Assembly (NCBI RefSeq): GCF_000615945.1
Contig: NZ_BAMO01000024.1
Coordinates: forward strand, 1-64,000
DNA length: 64,000 nucleotides
Origin: Caldalkalibacillus mannanilyticus JCM 10596
GTDB taxonomy: Bacteria; Bacillota; Bacilli; Caldalkalibacillales; JCM-10596
Direction: 5' to 3'
Shown: positions 17,220 through 26,759 of the stretch, piece after piece
Numbering within the stretch: position 1 is the first letter of the stretch
Layout: the number at the start of each line of letters is the position of its first letter
The notes under the pieces: model-generated
What the model was told of the DNA's origin: nothing
Seen by the model: the letters and a program-made list of their open reading frames with translations, nothing else
Databases searched by the model: none
Made by a program: the position numbers and the translations under genes

Positions 17220-19643
17220 TTACTCAGTTACTTTAAAAGTTCCTCCATAAACATAATTGGTTTGTCCTGCTTTCGAGGCATGGACATAAAGTCGATATTC
17301 ACCTGGAGCTAATGCTTCACCTTCTATTGTTTTGTTCCATGTGAAGTTATTGTATCGAGGAGGAAGATTAGTTCCTAAATGCACATCCCCTACAAGAGTC
17401 GTCCCATCAGCAGTGTAAATCCATAATCCTGCATTCTCCGCTCCATTAGGGAAAAAGGCACTCAGATTTAATTCACCAGCAGCATTCTCAGTAAAGCTAA
17501 AATGAGTAACACGACTGTAATCTGGTTCTTGTACAAATAGGATGGTAGGTACATGGATTGTTTCTTCTCCATCGCTCACCACAACACTTCCTTCATAGTA
17601 GCCAGCCTCTAATCGAGAAGCATCTACTTGAACTTTTAGATTCAATTGAGTAGATGATTTTCCTTTCACTTGCAGGTTATTACTTGTAGACACATGAATT
17701 CCTACAGGATTACCCTTAAACTCAACTTGTACTGAATATCTCTTTCTAGTATCAGATAAATTTTTGATCGTTAGTTTCGTATTTTTAACTTCTTTTCCAC
17801 GTTTTTTATCGAAAACCCCGAAGGAATGACTCCCTGGATCCACTAAAGTAGATACGTCAAGTGCTGCTGGTATACGAATGCTTCCAGCCCCTTGGGTATT
17901 ATGAGGATATTCCTGACCTGTTGCGGGATCAATAAGTCTCTCAGAGGTATTCATTAGGGCAGACTTAACATCATAGACTCCCCAGCTTGGATTTGCTTGT
18001 AACAATAATGCAGCAGCCCCCGCTACGTGAGGAGAAGACATGCTCGTTCCTTGTGATGCTGAATAACCATGAGGATTTTCAGGGTTATGAGTCGGAACCG
18101 TACTGGTGATGTTGACACCTGGAGCAGCCACATCAGGCTTAATCATCCATGTCCCTACTACAGGACCACGAGATGAGAATGCTGCAACTGTTTCGCCAAC
18201 AGCACGATCAAACTGGATGTTAAATGATACTTCGTTATTACCGGCTGCAAGTTCATTGATCATCTTTTGACCATCCGTATCACTTAGCTTGATCGTTGGG
18301 ACAGCTAAGCCAGGTACATTAACTGGGATGGGACCAGAAAGCTGATTGTACATCACCACTCCTATTGCTCCTGCTTCTTTGGCATTTTTCGCTTTATCAA
18401 TAAAAGCAAATTCCCCACGACTCACTAAAGCAATTTTTCCTTCTACGTCTTTTCCTACAAAATCCTCTTTATAGCCTAAACCAACGTGAACAAACTCATA
18501 TGTTCCTTCATTTAAGGATAACAGCTCTTCTTCAGAAGGATGTCCCATAACTTCAGCACTTGGATAAGCTACACCTTCCGAAGTGGAAATGGAAGCTTTA
18601 AACTCATTATAAGGCAATTGAGTAGCACCTACAGATATGGCTTGACGAGAGGTTCCAGGGGAGCCTACTGTCCAGTTATTTGGTCCTGCATTCCCATTGG
18701 AAGTTACAGCAACAACTCCTTCAGCCATTGCCCAGTCTAAGGCAATACTTGTCGCCCAATCTGGAGTATTTAAGGTATTACCCAATGATAGATTCATGAC
18801 ATGAGCACCATCTTGTACGGCTCTTTCAATCCCCGCCACGACTCCCTCAGTCGAACCTGTTCCACCAGGTCCTAAGACACGATAGGCGAGTAAAGTCGCA
18901 TCTGGAGCAACTCCTTTAATCACTCCATTGGCAGCTACTGTTCCGGCAACGTGTGATCCATGTGTGGTTGAACCTCCACGTGGATCACCAGGAGGAGTTT
19001 CCTGAGGGTCATTGTCATGGTCGATAAAGTCCCATCCTTTGTACTCGCCAAAGGCATGTACTAAATCTGGATGAGTATAATCGACCCCTGTATCTAGAAT
19101 AGCGACGACAATCCCTTCTCCCGTAATTCCATTCGCCCAAGCATGATCAGCTCCTATAAATGGAGCACTCTCTGCCATATGAGGTGTGAATACTTCACCA
19201 TCAATATAATTGTCTGTTGAAGTTACCGTATAGCTAACATTAGGATAGACTGCTTTTACTCCTGGCACCGCTAATAAAGCTGGAATTTGATTGCTTGGCA
19301 GCTCTAACGCAAAGCCAGAGAAAAGATACTCATATTCCTTTCCCACTTTAGCATGATCAACATTCTTATTTATTTGGTGAATGACTTGGCTACGCTCTTT
19401 TGTAAGAGATGCAGAGCTTTTATTCTTTCCATTATGCTTTGCTTGAATAATAGATTCTGTGTGCAATTCAACAATCACTTTTTCTGATTGAGTAGAGGAA
19501 AGATCGTAATCACCAAACAGTTGTGCGAGATCACCTGTATTTTGACTTTCATTTGAAGCAAATACACCCATTCCAAAAGAAGAAAATACAAGTGCGAATG
19601 TTAGCAAAAATATGAAAATTTTAGAAAAAAATCTTTCTTTCAT
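17220..19643 (-). CDS. Vpr-like secreted subtilisin (S8) with PA domain
   Basis: An extracellular serine protease of 807 residues. There is a signal peptide (1-29), an I9-type propeptide (about 55-140) and an S8 catalytic domain with D184 (AILDTGVDYTHPDL), H228 (THGSHVAGTV) and S534 (GTSMSSPHVAG). A PA domain is inserted at about 375-470 (SRGEFAFIDKAKNAKEAGA), and the C-terminal Fn3-like beta domains run from about 600. The architecture matches B. subtilis Vpr (minor extracellular protease). The upstream region has a cre-type operator between -35 and -10, so repression by good carbon sources is likely. It is convergent with the polysaccharide operon. Confidence 0.93.
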   Translation of the reverse strand: MKERFFSKIFIFLLTFALVFSSFGMGVFASNESQNTGDLAQLFGDYDLSSTQSEKVIVELHTESIIQAKHNGKNKSSASLTKERSQVIHQINKNVDHAKVGKEYEYLFSGFALELPSNQIPALLAVPGVKAVYPNVSYTVTSTDNYIDGEVFTPHMAESAPFIGADHAWANGITGEGIVVAILDTGVDYTHPDLVHAFGEYKGWDFIDHDNDPQETPPGDPRGGSTTHGSHVAGTVAANGVIKGVAPDATLLAYRVLGPGGTGSTEGVVAGIERAVQDGAHVMNLSLGNTLNTPDWATSIALDWAMAEGVVAVTSNGNAGPNNWTVGSPGTSRQAISVGATQLPYNEFKASISTSEGVAYPSAEVMGHPSEEELLSLNEGTYEFVHVGLGYKEDFVGKDVEGKIALVSRGEFAFIDKAKNAKEAGAIGVVMYNQLSGPIPVNVPGLAVPTIKLSDTDGQKMINELAAGNNEVSFNIQFDRAVGETVAAFSSRGPVVGTWMIKPDVAAPGVNITSTVPTHNPENPHGYSASQGTSMSSPHVAGAAALLLQANPSWGVYDVKSALMNTSERLIDPATGQEYPHNTQGAGSIRIPAALDVSTLVDPGSHSFGVFDKKRGKEVKNTKLTIKNLSDTRKRYSVQVEFKGNPVGIHVSTSNNLQVKGKSSTQLNLKVQVDASRLEAGYYEGSVVVSDGEETIHVPTILFVQEPDYSRVTHFSFTENAAGELNLSAFFPNGAENAGLWIYTADGTTLVGDVHLGTNLPPRYNNFTWNKTIEGEALAPGEYRLYVHASKAGQTNYVYGGTFKVTE

Positions 19644-19693
19644 TACCTCATCTCCCTTTTATGAAATCTATGAATATAGTATTACGCTGTTCC

Positions 19694-19722
19694 ATTATAT
19701 ATATTGTAAGCGCTTACTTAAA
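19694..19722 (-). promoter_or_regulatory. protease promoter with embedded cre-type operator
   Basis: On the minus strand a perfect -10 TATAAT (19699-19694) lies 17 bases from a weak -35 (TTTAAG). The palindrome TTGTAAGCGCTTAC (19704-19717) fills the spacer, a classic repressing position. Its surroundings are identical over 21 bases to those at the YesN operon promoter. Confidence 0.6.
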
Positions 19723-20061
19723 TGGGTCTAGCATCCTGATTTAACGACAAATTATCCGATAATTCGATAAATTTCAAATAGTGCCTTAGGTGTAATTTTC
19801 AAAAAATAAAACAAATTTCCCTATTACTAGAAAAATTTTGCTTGTACTTTCCATACCTGCTGATTTTAATCAGCTGGACAATGGGTGTTGGAAGCTATTA
19901 TTAATTTTTGGTTTTTATACCAAATGTTTCTTGACAAAGCTAGATATAGTCTGTAAGGTTAATTATTAGATTTCTTATCTATCATGAGTATTATGACAAG
20001 TCAGTTATTTTAAAAGGTTATAAAAACCAAAAACAACCAAGGGGAGAAAGAAGGAAGAAGC
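19723..20061. other. intergenic region before the acetyltransferase
   Basis: No gene is seen. It holds the inverted repeat GCTGATT-TT-AATCAGC (19869-19884) and a TTGACA (19931-19936) with a weak TAAGGT 17 bases downstream, a possible promoter for the acetyltransferase. The rest is AT-rich without recognisable structure. Confidence 0.4.
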
Positions 20062-20520
20062 ATGTTTGAAATATATGAATTGAATCAGAAACCAGAATTA
20101 TTTGAAGAAGCTGTTACATTGTTTTGGAAGCAATGGGGAAATGAACACAATTACGAGTTTTACCGAGATTGCATGCTTCATTCTTGTACAACAACGGATG
20201 AGATTCCAAGGTTCTATATTGCCTTGTTTGATCAAACATTGATCGGTACATATGCTTTAATACGGAACGATCTGAATAGTCGTCAAGACTTATACCCCTG
20301 GGTTGCTTGCGTATACGTTGATCCACAGTACAGAGGACAAGAAATTGGCTCTAAACTATTACAGCATGCAATATTTCAAGCAAAGGTGAAAGGCTATAAA
20401 AAACTATACTTAACTACTGATCTGGATGGCTACTACGAAAGGTATGGCTGGACTCACATTGGAGAAGCCTATGGAGTAAGTGGTGGTTCTATTAAACTAT
20501 ATGAAAAATCTACAGAGTGA
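20062..20520 (+). CDS. GNAT family N-acetyltransferase
   Basis: This is a 152-residue single-domain acetyltransferase. The acetyl-CoA motif A is VYVDPQYRGQEIGSKLL (about residues 84-100). A conserved Tyr-rich C-terminus (YYERYGW) is typical of GNAT proteins that act on small amines or aminoglycoside-like substrates. The ribosome site AAGGAAG lies upstream. It stands alone between the protease promoter and an insertion-sequence remnant, so context says nothing about its substrate. Confidence 0.9.
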   Translation: MFEIYELNQKPELFEEAVTLFWKQWGNEHNYEFYRDCMLHSCTTTDEIPRFYIALFDQTLIGTYALIRNDLNSRQDLYPWVACVYVDPQYRGQEIGSKLLQHAIFQAKVKGYKKLYLTTDLDGYYERYGWTHIGEAYGVSGGSIKLYEKSTE

Positions 20521-20607
20521 ACTGATCATTTAAGTAGATAATAGTAGACATAGAAAACAATAGTGATTTATCGTAAATTGTTTGTAAAAAAGAAAAAACT
20601 TTCTATT

Positions 20608-21792
20608 TAGACTGACCTAGTCATATGAGACAGTAATACAACACCTTCCTAGGCTGCCATATCACCAAACTCTATTGGTGTATGGTAGCCTAATTTTTCT
20701 TGGATACGCTCATCGTTATAATACCTCATATATTGATCTACACGTTCCTTTACTTATTCTAAAGACAACGAATTGAATTTAACATACTGAAATTCTTCTG
20801 ATTTCAGTTTCGAATGAAAAGACTCAATGACTGCGTTGTCCCAACAGGTTCCCCGGCGTGACATACTACTGACTAAATTCTTTTCTTTAATCCGATTTTG
20901 ATAAGCATAAGAAGAATAGACACTTCCTTGATCTGAATGGATGATGACTCCTTTAGGGTTTCCTCGCTTTTCTAGTGCTTTATCCAAGGTATCATATCAA
21001 TCACCAAAGGGATTTGTTGATGAGTATAAAGCTTATAAGCAACTATTTGATTATTAAACAAGTCTATAATCGTTGATAAATATAACGTGTCTGGACCATA
21101 TTGAATGTAGGTAATATCCGTTACACATTTTTGGTTAGGTTTGCTTGCGTGAAACTCTCGCTGTAATAGGTTTGGCGCGACAACGACAGATTCCCCTTGA
21201 GATTTCCACCTTCTTTTTTGCTTTACTCTACATTGAAGGTGGTATTTCTGCATGATCCGTTAAACAGTATTGCGGTTTAATTTGATCTGATAGTCCCGTT
21301 TTAATAGCTCCTTGATTTTAAGATGGGAATAAAGCTGATAAAATAGCTGATACTGTATATTTTTTTCGTGAAGTTTGGACTAGTTGGAGGACGATTTCTT
21401 TCTCAACTCTTTTTCGATCTCCAAATACTCTTTTAAGATTTTATTTTCCTGCTTTAAGTGATTTATTTGACGTTTTTTTCTCTTCATCACTTGAACTATC
21501 AGGCCCATGACCATATGAATATTATTTCCCTATTGGTTGATCGAACCGATGAACCTGATTTTCACGATACCATTTCATCCACGTTTTAATTTGAGACACA
21601 TTTTTAATCCCATATTTGTTCATGATCTACGGTTCGTAAACTGCCCACTCATCTTATCTTTCACGACTGCCCACTTAACCTCATTTGAATATACGTTTTT
21701 GCCCATGCAAAAAATACCTCCGAATTAGTATTTTGTTTAAGTGTACCATTTCGAAGGTGTTTTATAGTGTCTCAATAATTTAGGTTAGTCTA
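20608..21792 (-). mobile_element. degenerate IS3-family (IS150-like) insertion sequence
   Basis: The ends are imperfect inverted repeats of about 40 bases: TAGACTGACCTA at 20608 and the complement of TAGACTAACCTA at 21792. They are flanked by a possible 3-bp target duplication ATT (20605-20607 and 21793-21795). The roughly 1.19-kb element carries broken orfA and orfB on the minus strand. It is full of stops and frameshifts, so it is immobile unless helped in trans. Confidence 0.85.
20754..21640 (-). pseudogene. IS3-family transposase orfA/orfB remnants
   Basis: From 5' to 3' on the minus strand: an orfA piece near 21530-21630 reads like KYGIKNVSQIKTWMKWY, the usual IS150-type start. Then comes an orfB piece (21253-20972) with the first catalytic Asp in VTDITYIQYG, and an overlapping piece (20987-20754) with the second in HSDQGSVYSS and the Glu in DNAVIESFHSKLK. 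All three DDE positions survive, but in separate frames with in-frame stops. The protein is not functional as written. Confidence 0.85.
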
Positions 21793-21844
21793 ATTTCCAG
21801 GCAATTCTTTTTGTAGGTGAATACAAAAATAGGAGGAATAGTGA

Positions 21845-22048
21845 GTGACAACAAATATTTGTTTACATAGGATTGCCAAAGTTTATGATTTTAAAACAAA
21901 ATCAAACGCTGGCGTTGTCATAAGTGGAATGAAGTATTTTCTGAACCAATTTATATCAGTTCCAACTGGTAAACACCAGGACTATCGGTTTCGTAAGAAA
22001 GCGTTTAATATGTATTTTGGAACAACGATTAGTTACGTTAGCCGTTAA
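21845..22048 (+). CDS. short hypothetical ORF in the IS-remnant region
   Basis: This 67-residue frame has a plausible ribosome site (AGGAGG at about 21831-21836) but no domain I recognise. It lies just outside the IS3 boundary and before the ISL3 remnant, in a stretch of decayed sequence, so it may be part of a dead element rather than a gene. Confidence 0.25.
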   Translation: MTTNICLHRIAKVYDFKTKSNAGVVISGMKYFLNQFISVPTGKHQDYRFRKKAFNMYFGTTISYVSR

Positions 22049-22084
22049 TTGGGGGTAAATTGTAAAACGCATGAGAGATTTTAT

Positions 22085-22380
22085 TATGACATAAAATTGA
22101 TGAAGTAGCTGTAAGAAAAGGTCATAGCTATGAAAGTGTGGTTACAGATATCTAGACAGGTATGGCTCATCAAATGGTTCCCAAAAGTCAAAGAAAAACG
22201 CCATCCGTAGAGGTTATCGATATGTGGAAGCCCTTTTTCAAAGCATGTCGTTCAAGGTTCCCTGATGCAACTATTACCATCATCATCGTATGCCTACTAT
22301 CTTAAGGAATGGTGTTATGATTTATATCATTAGCTCAACTATGAAGATGCTTTTTCACTTCCTCACATTTTAGGTGATGC
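22085..22380 (+). pseudogene. ISL3-family transposase remnant
   Basis: Conceptual translation gives KIDEVAVRKGHSYESVVTDI, a stop, then SVEVIDMWKPFFKACRSRFPDA, matching the order of conserved blocks in ISL3-family transposases (IDE-KGH-Y-VVTD, then DMW-PY). Several stops and frame changes interrupt it and no clear ends are seen. Downstream sequence to about 22530 is also non-coding. Confidence 0.65.
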
Positions 22381-22547
22381 AGCGTAAGCTTTAAGCCCAA
22401 ACTGCTTGGTCCTTACGTGGTACCATTTGATTGGTAGTTAAGTAAAGAAGGGAGAAGACTAGCTTATGAAAAGGCAGAAATGTGCAATTCACATAGAAAA
22501 TTACTAAGAGCTGTAAAATTTAATAAGTCATTTTTTCCAAAAATTAC

Positions 22548-22602
22548 TTGACAAATTTATATTTTACCTTTATGGTTAATTGCTATAGTAACTAACCATA
22601 AA
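22548..22602 (+). promoter_or_regulatory. promoter and operator of the GntR/ABC module
   Basis: TTGACA (22548-22553) is followed 17 bases later by TATGGT. The inverted repeat TTTATGGTTA (22569-22578) and TAACCATAAA (22593-22602) surrounds the start-site region. This is the expected place for an autoregulatory operator of the adjacent GntR (YtrA-type) protein. Confidence 0.65.
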
Positions 22603-22613
22603 GGAGGGTATCT

Positions 22614-22979
22614 TTGAAAATTTCAATTGATGAAAATCAGCCCATCTTCAAACAAATAGCTGATATCATAGAAGATCAAATAATCAATGACATGTATAGA
22701 ACAGATGAGCAGATCTTATCAACCACACAGCTTACAAAAATGCTACAGATCAACCCAGCTACGGTAGTGAAGGGAATTAACCTTCTTGTCAAACAAGGGA
22801 TTCTATATAAAAAAAGCGGGATAGGGATGTTTGTATCTTCTGGAGCAAAAGAAAACATATTGAAGAGAAGAAGACAGGATTTTTATCGAAAATATGTGGA
22901 AACGTTATTAGAAGAAGCGAAGAAGATTCATCTAACAGAAGAAGATATTTTAAACATGATTAAGAGGAAAGAAGGCTGA
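22614..22979 (+). CDS. GntR-family regulator, YtrA type
   Basis: This 121-residue repressor has an N-terminal winged helix (about 10-75: FKQIADIIEDQII, then INPATVVKGINLLVKQGILYKKSGIGMFV) and a short C-terminal helix pair instead of an effector domain, as in the YtrA subfamily. The start is TTG after AGGAGGG. It is the first gene of a three-gene unit with an ABC ATPase and a membrane protein. It probably represses its own operon through the inverted repeat upstream. Confidence 0.92.
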   Translation: MKISIDENQPIFKQIADIIEDQIINDMYRTDEQILSTTQLTKMLQINPATVVKGINLLVKQGILYKKSGIGMFVSSGAKENILKRRRQDFYRKYVETLLEEAKKIHLTEEDILNMIKRKEG

Positions 22980-22984
22980 GGGAT

Positions 22985-23863
22985 TTGAATACCATTTTGG
23001 AATGTAGCAATCTATCGAAAAGTTATGGGAAGGTTCAAGCTGTTAACCATATTGATCTTGTTCTTGAGGAAGAGACAATCTATGGATTACTTGGTCAGAA
23101 TGGTGCTGGAAAAACGACGTTACTGAATATGATTACAGGGAACTTATTTTCCGATTATGGGGATGTAAAAATTTTTGGAAAAGAAATCAAATCCACTATT
23201 AAATCCGAAGAACTTTGTTATGTAAAGGAGAAGAGTTTCTTTTTTAGAGAAGCTAGGGTGCGCGAGCTGCTAGAAATTGCTTCTGTGTTTCATAAGAATT
23301 GGGATTGGAAATTTGCTCATGAGTTGTTGAAGATTTTTAGGTTAAATCCAGAAAAGAAATATAAGCAGTTGTCCAGAGGGATGGAATCACTTGTTGGTAT
23401 CATTATTGGGCTTGCAAGTCGAGCTCCATTAACGATTTTTGATGAGCCTGTACTCGGATTAGACGTGATTATGAGAGAGAAGTTCTATACTGTTCTCCTC
23501 GAAGATTATGCTACTCACCCTCGTACCATCCTAATCTCAACGCACTTAATCAATGAAATCTCCAAGATTATCGAGAAAGTGTACATGATTGATGCAGGAA
23601 GAATGATTCTAGAAGGTGATATGGATAGCATTAGAAATCAATCTTATGTGATTTCTGGAATGACCGAGAAGGTTAAGATGTTTATAAAAGATAGAAACGT
23701 TATCCACCTAGATGTTTATCATAACATGGCCATTGCTGCTATTTTTGAAAAAATAGATCCAAAGGGGAAGATGGAAGCGGCTCGTTTAGAGCTTTCCATT
23801 GAAGGGATGTCACTCCAAAAGCTTTTTACTTATGTAGTTACTGGGAGGAATGAAAGTGAGTAG
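22985..23863 (+). CDS. ABC transporter ATP-binding protein (YtrB-like)
   Basis: A 292-residue ATPase with Walker A GQNGAGKTT near residue 38-46, signature LSRGMESLVGI, Walker B LTIFDEPVLGLD and the switch His in STHLI. The extra C-terminal 80 residues are typical of efflux-type ATPases paired with GntR regulators. The start is TTG, 5 bases after the regulator stop. It overlaps the following membrane gene by 14 bases. Cell-envelope stress or drug export is the usual role of such modules. Confidence 0.9.
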   Translation: MNTILECSNLSKSYGKVQAVNHIDLVLEEETIYGLLGQNGAGKTTLLNMITGNLFSDYGDVKIFGKEIKSTIKSEELCYVKEKSFFFREARVRELLEIASVFHKNWDWKFAHELLKIFRLNPEKKYKQLSRGMESLVGIIIGLASRAPLTIFDEPVLGLDVIMREKFYTVLLEDYATHPRTILISTHLINEISKIIEKVYMIDAGRMILEGDMDSIRNQSYVISGMTEKVKMFIKDRNVIHLDVYHNMAIAAIFEKIDPKGKMEAARLELSIEGMSLQKLFTYVVTGRNESE

Positions 23864-24536
23864 AGTAAAGAAGGTTTTCATAGGGAGTTATGCAGCACTA
23901 AAAATGTACTTGTTTATAATCACAGGATTAGTCGGAGTTGTGTTTTTGACTAATTTTATACTTGGTATCACAGGTATAAGCGCGCATCCTGAAATTTCTT
24001 CCTCTAACATTGCCACAATATTTCTGCTTTTTATGGCTGGGGTTCTACCACTATATTTTTTTAAGAGAATCATGAATCTAGGAGCATCACGAAAAGATTA
24101 TTATTATGGTACAATGATTGCTTATGTATTCTGGGTTGCTATTTTTTCAGTCTTTAATATCATTTGGTTTTTGCTAGAAAAACATATTTTTGAATTTAAA
24201 AGATATATCAATATTATCGAGGCCTTTGGTTGGGACCGTTATGGAATTTTGGAGATGTTTTTCTATCAATTTTTTGCCTATTTGTTTGTTGTGGCCCTAT
24301 TCAACTTGCTTTTTTCTGGAGTTAGAGATAAATTGGCCATACCGCTTTATATTATACTAGTTGCCTTTGTTTCAATGAGTATGTCCATTAGTACGTTGAG
24401 GGATAGCGTTTTTCAAGTACTTGGTTTTCTATTTTTCAACCCATCCCTTATCTTTAGCACTCTATTGACTTGTATTGTTATCGGTTTTCTATTTTTGTTT
24501 GGTTGGTTTTTCACTGCTAGGAGAGAAATAATATGA
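23850..24536 (+). CDS. ABC transporter membrane protein of the GntR module
   Basis: This 228-residue protein has about six hydrophobic segments (for example near 17-40, 50-68, 87-105, 135-160, 165-180 and 195-220) and no soluble domain. It overlaps the ATPase gene, which makes it the likely permease partner. It resembles two-component efflux permeases in layout only; I cannot name the substrate. Confidence 0.8.
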   Translation: MKVSRVKKVFIGSYAALKMYLFIITGLVGVVFLTNFILGITGISAHPEISSSNIATIFLLFMAGVLPLYFFKRIMNLGASRKDYYYGTMIAYVFWVAIFSVFNIIWFLLEKHIFEFKRYINIIEAFGWDRYGILEMFFYQFFAYLFVVALFNLLFSGVRDKLAIPLYIILVAFVSMSMSISTLRDSVFQVLGFLFFNPSLIFSTLLTCIVIGFLFLFGWFFTARREII

Positions 24537-24607
24537 TAAAACTATTGAGATTAGTTCGAAACTATGACAACATGCAAAAAAGATAAATACAAAAAAGCAG
24601 GTGAAAT

Positions 24608-25078
24608 ATGTCAGATTATATTCATTACTTACGAAATCTTGTGGGCAACAATAAGGTTATTATGGTCGCAGCTGGTGTCTTAATTTTAGAAAAAGAGAAT
24701 CGAGTTCTCTTACAACTTCGTAGTGATAACGGAAAATGGGGACGTCCCGGAGGATTTATGGAGATGGGTGAAACCATTGAAGAAACAGCCCGAAGAGAGG
24801 TGTATGAAGAAACGGGATTAACTCTGGGAAAATTAGATTTTTTCGGTATATATTCGGGTCCAAATTATGAAAGCACATTAGCCAATGGTGATCAAGTGGC
24901 TCTTGTGAAAATCATCTTTACCTGCCAAGACTATCATGGAACATTGGACAAAGAGAATGAGGAATCTCTGAAACTAGAATTCTTTTCAGTAGATGATCTG
25001 CCCGAAAATATCTACCCACCACAAAAAATTGAATTCATAGATCTGTTATCAGGGAAACAGCCGCCGTTTATCAAATAG
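24608..25078 (+). CDS. Nudix hydrolase
   Basis: This 156-residue protein hydrolyses nucleoside diphosphate-linked substrates. The Nudix box, from GGFMEMGETIEETARREVYE to EETGLTL (about residues 55-80), is complete. The N-terminal segment MSDYIHYLRNLVGNNKVIMVAA matches the YjhB-like ADP-ribose/nucleotide subgroup. A single gene with its own ribosome site (AGCAGGTG), followed by a strong hairpin. Confidence 0.93.
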   Translation: MSDYIHYLRNLVGNNKVIMVAAGVLILEKENRVLLQLRSDNGKWGRPGGFMEMGETIEETARREVYEETGLTLGKLDFFGIYSGPNYESTLANGDQVALVKIIFTCQDYHGTLDKENEESLKLEFFSVDDLPENIYPPQKIEFIDLLSGKQPPFIK

Positions 25079-25120
25079 AATAGGATTAGATTACTAGAGA
25101 AAAAGAAATATAAAGCATCA

Positions 25121-25155
25121 GCAACGTCTCCAAAGCTACATTTTGGAGACGTTGC
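25121..25155. terminator. bidirectional hairpin between convergent genes
   Basis: GCAACGTCTCCAAA (25121-25134) pairs with TTTGGAGACGTTGC (25142-25155) in a 14-bp perfect stem. T-tracts are weak on both sides, but its position between convergent stop codons supports a termination role. Confidence 0.7.
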
Positions 25156-25174
25156 CCTTAAAACCTAATCCATA

Positions 25175-25696
25175 TTAACTTAATGCCTTTGCTAAGCTCT
25201 GTCCAAATGCTGTCGCTCCATCTGGACCATCACTTGTTATAATGTCTTCGTAAGCAACAACATTTTGAACCAAATATTCAACGTTATGAGCTTTCAATTC
25301 GTTAATCATCACATCGACTGGATAGCAGGTTGCTTTTCTACCAACCAGTAAACCTGTTTTTACGATTGAAACAGCCCCTGCACAGATTCCAGCGATAAGA
25401 ATCTTCTGCTCATGAGCTTGAACTAAATAGTTTGATATGTCTTCGTTTCTCCAGAGGTGATCAATAGTCCCAGATCCTCCAATCACAACGACAAGATCAT
25501 AATTCGTAGCTGCAACTTCAGAGAAGACGACCTCTGCTTGTACCTTTCCTTTATAATCACCTATGATTTCACCTGTTTTGGTACTTGCTACAGTTACTTC
25601 TACTCCGGTGTTTTCTAATTCTTTTTGCGGCTTAAAGAGTTCCTCTTCATTAAACCGATCAGGTGGTAAAATAAATAATGCTCTTTTTTTCAACAT
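25175..25696 (-). CDS. DJ-1/PfpI family protein
   Basis: A 173-residue flavodoxin-like alpha/beta protein with the nucleophile-elbow cysteine in AGICAGAVSI (about residue 104) and the conserved acidic residue in the N-terminal half. The family covers glyoxalase/deglycase-like and protease-like stress proteins. The gene is divergent from an HxlR regulator, which probably controls it. The ribosome site AAGGAG is upstream of the ATG. Confidence 0.9.
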   Translation of the reverse strand: MLKKRALFILPPDRFNEEELFKPQKELENTGVEVTVASTKTGEIIGDYKGKVQAEVVFSEVAATNYDLVVVIGGSGTIDHLWRNEDISNYLVQAHEQKILIAGICAGAVSIVKTGLLVGRKATCYPVDVMINELKAHNVEYLVQNVVAYEDIITSDGPDGATAFGQSLAKALS

Positions 25697-25796
25697 AAAA
25701 CACTCTCCTTATCACTTGAAAAAGTTGGCTACTTCAACAAAGCCTATTATAATGGTGCAAATGGTTCCTTGGAAGAATGCACTTTTTTGTGCGTTG

Positions 25797-25812
25797 GTTA
25801 CAGAAAAGTAAC
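25797..25812. promoter_or_regulatory. possible HxlR operator in the divergent region
   Basis: GTTAC-AGAAAA-GTAAC is an inverted repeat about 28 bases before the HxlR start, in the 143-base region shared with the divergent DJ-1-like gene. Thiol- or aldehyde-responsive HxlR proteins usually bind such sites. Evidence here is positional only. Confidence 0.35.
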
Positions 25813-25839
25813 TAAAGAAGAGCAGAAGGAGATAAATCA

Positions 25840-26217
25840 ATGTCCGATAAGTTAAGAGAAGAAATCAAAAATAAGATTAATAATGGGGACTATCACTGTG
25901 CCAAAGAATTAACTCTATCCATTATTAGCGGGAAGTGGAAGGTCGTGATTCTATGGCATCTCGGTGTAGAAGGTCCTCATCGCTTTAGCGAACTCCAAAG
26001 GCTTTTTCCAAAAATTTCTCACAAGATTTTAACCAATCAGCTACGCGAACTGATGGAAGATGGAATTGTTCGTAGAGAAGTGTTCCCTGAAGTACCTCCG
26101 AAAGTTGAATACTCCATGACGGAACTTGGTATGACCTTACTACCTATCGTTGAAATGATGTACGAATGGGGAGAGAAACGTCTGAAAGAACTAAAACAAG
26201 ATTTAGGACATGAGTAG
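25840..26217 (+). CDS. HxlR-family transcriptional regulator
   Basis: A 125-residue winged-helix protein. The N-terminal Cys lies in [21 protein letters not shown] (C19 or C20), conserved in HxlR/HypR/YodB sensors of electrophiles. The recognition helix region is [24 protein letters not shown]. It is divergent from the DJ-1/PfpI gene, a common pairing for reactive-carbonyl detoxification, and is followed by a truncated hydrolase. Confidence 0.93.
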   Translation: MSDKLREEIKNKINNGDYHCAKELTLSIISGKWKVVILWHLGVEGPHRFSELQRLFPKISHKILTNQLRELMEDGIVRREVFPEVPPKVEYSMTELGMTLLPIVEMMYEWGEKRLKELKQDLGHE

Positions 26218-26252
26218 GGTGAAAGAGTGATGCTCCTCTAGCAGGATATACA

Positions 26253-26759
26253 TTGGAGCATCATATCCAGGATATTGGAAGTGTTGTACGCCAAGAGAAA
26301 CTAGAGGAGTTTATTATCTTTGGATTCTCTAGGGGAGTGTCCTATGCATTGGGATTTGCTTTAAAGAACTCAAGTAAAGTTCGAGGGTTGATACTAGGAG
26401 ATTATCCAGCTGTTCACACAAAATTAGCGGATCAGTGGGTAGAGTGGTTTATTAATCTCCCTCCTTGGAAAGGAAAAACGGCGCTAAAAAGAATGAAAAG
26501 ATATGCCATTGAGAGAATCCAAAAAGAATCAAGTGAAAAAGAGTTTTGGCACGAACTCTCTACCTTAGAATGTCCTGTTCTAGTAATACGAGGTGGAAAA
26601 CAAGGAGCCATTCTATCTGATGAGCTGTGCCAAAAGTACAAAGAATCACTTACCAATGTGAAAACTATCTGTTTTGAGGATTCCGACCATAATTTGTTCC
26701 AGCCAAACTTGGAGAGCTTTACTCAGACCGTGAATACATTCACTGGGCAAATAACTTGA
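26253..26759 (+). pseudogene. N-terminally truncated alpha/beta hydrolase
   Basis: The 168 residues start at a TTG within what looks like the middle of an alpha/beta hydrolase. The nucleophile elbow GFSRGVS and the late His (SDHNLF) with its Asp partner region (VIRGGKQGAIL) are present. The first strands and oxyanion loop are missing: the coherent reading APLAGYTLEHHIQDIG runs upstream only to a stop at about 26221. The 3' end runs into the opposing binding-protein gene by about 20 bases. It is probably a remnant; a short active protein cannot be excluded. Confidence 0.6.
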
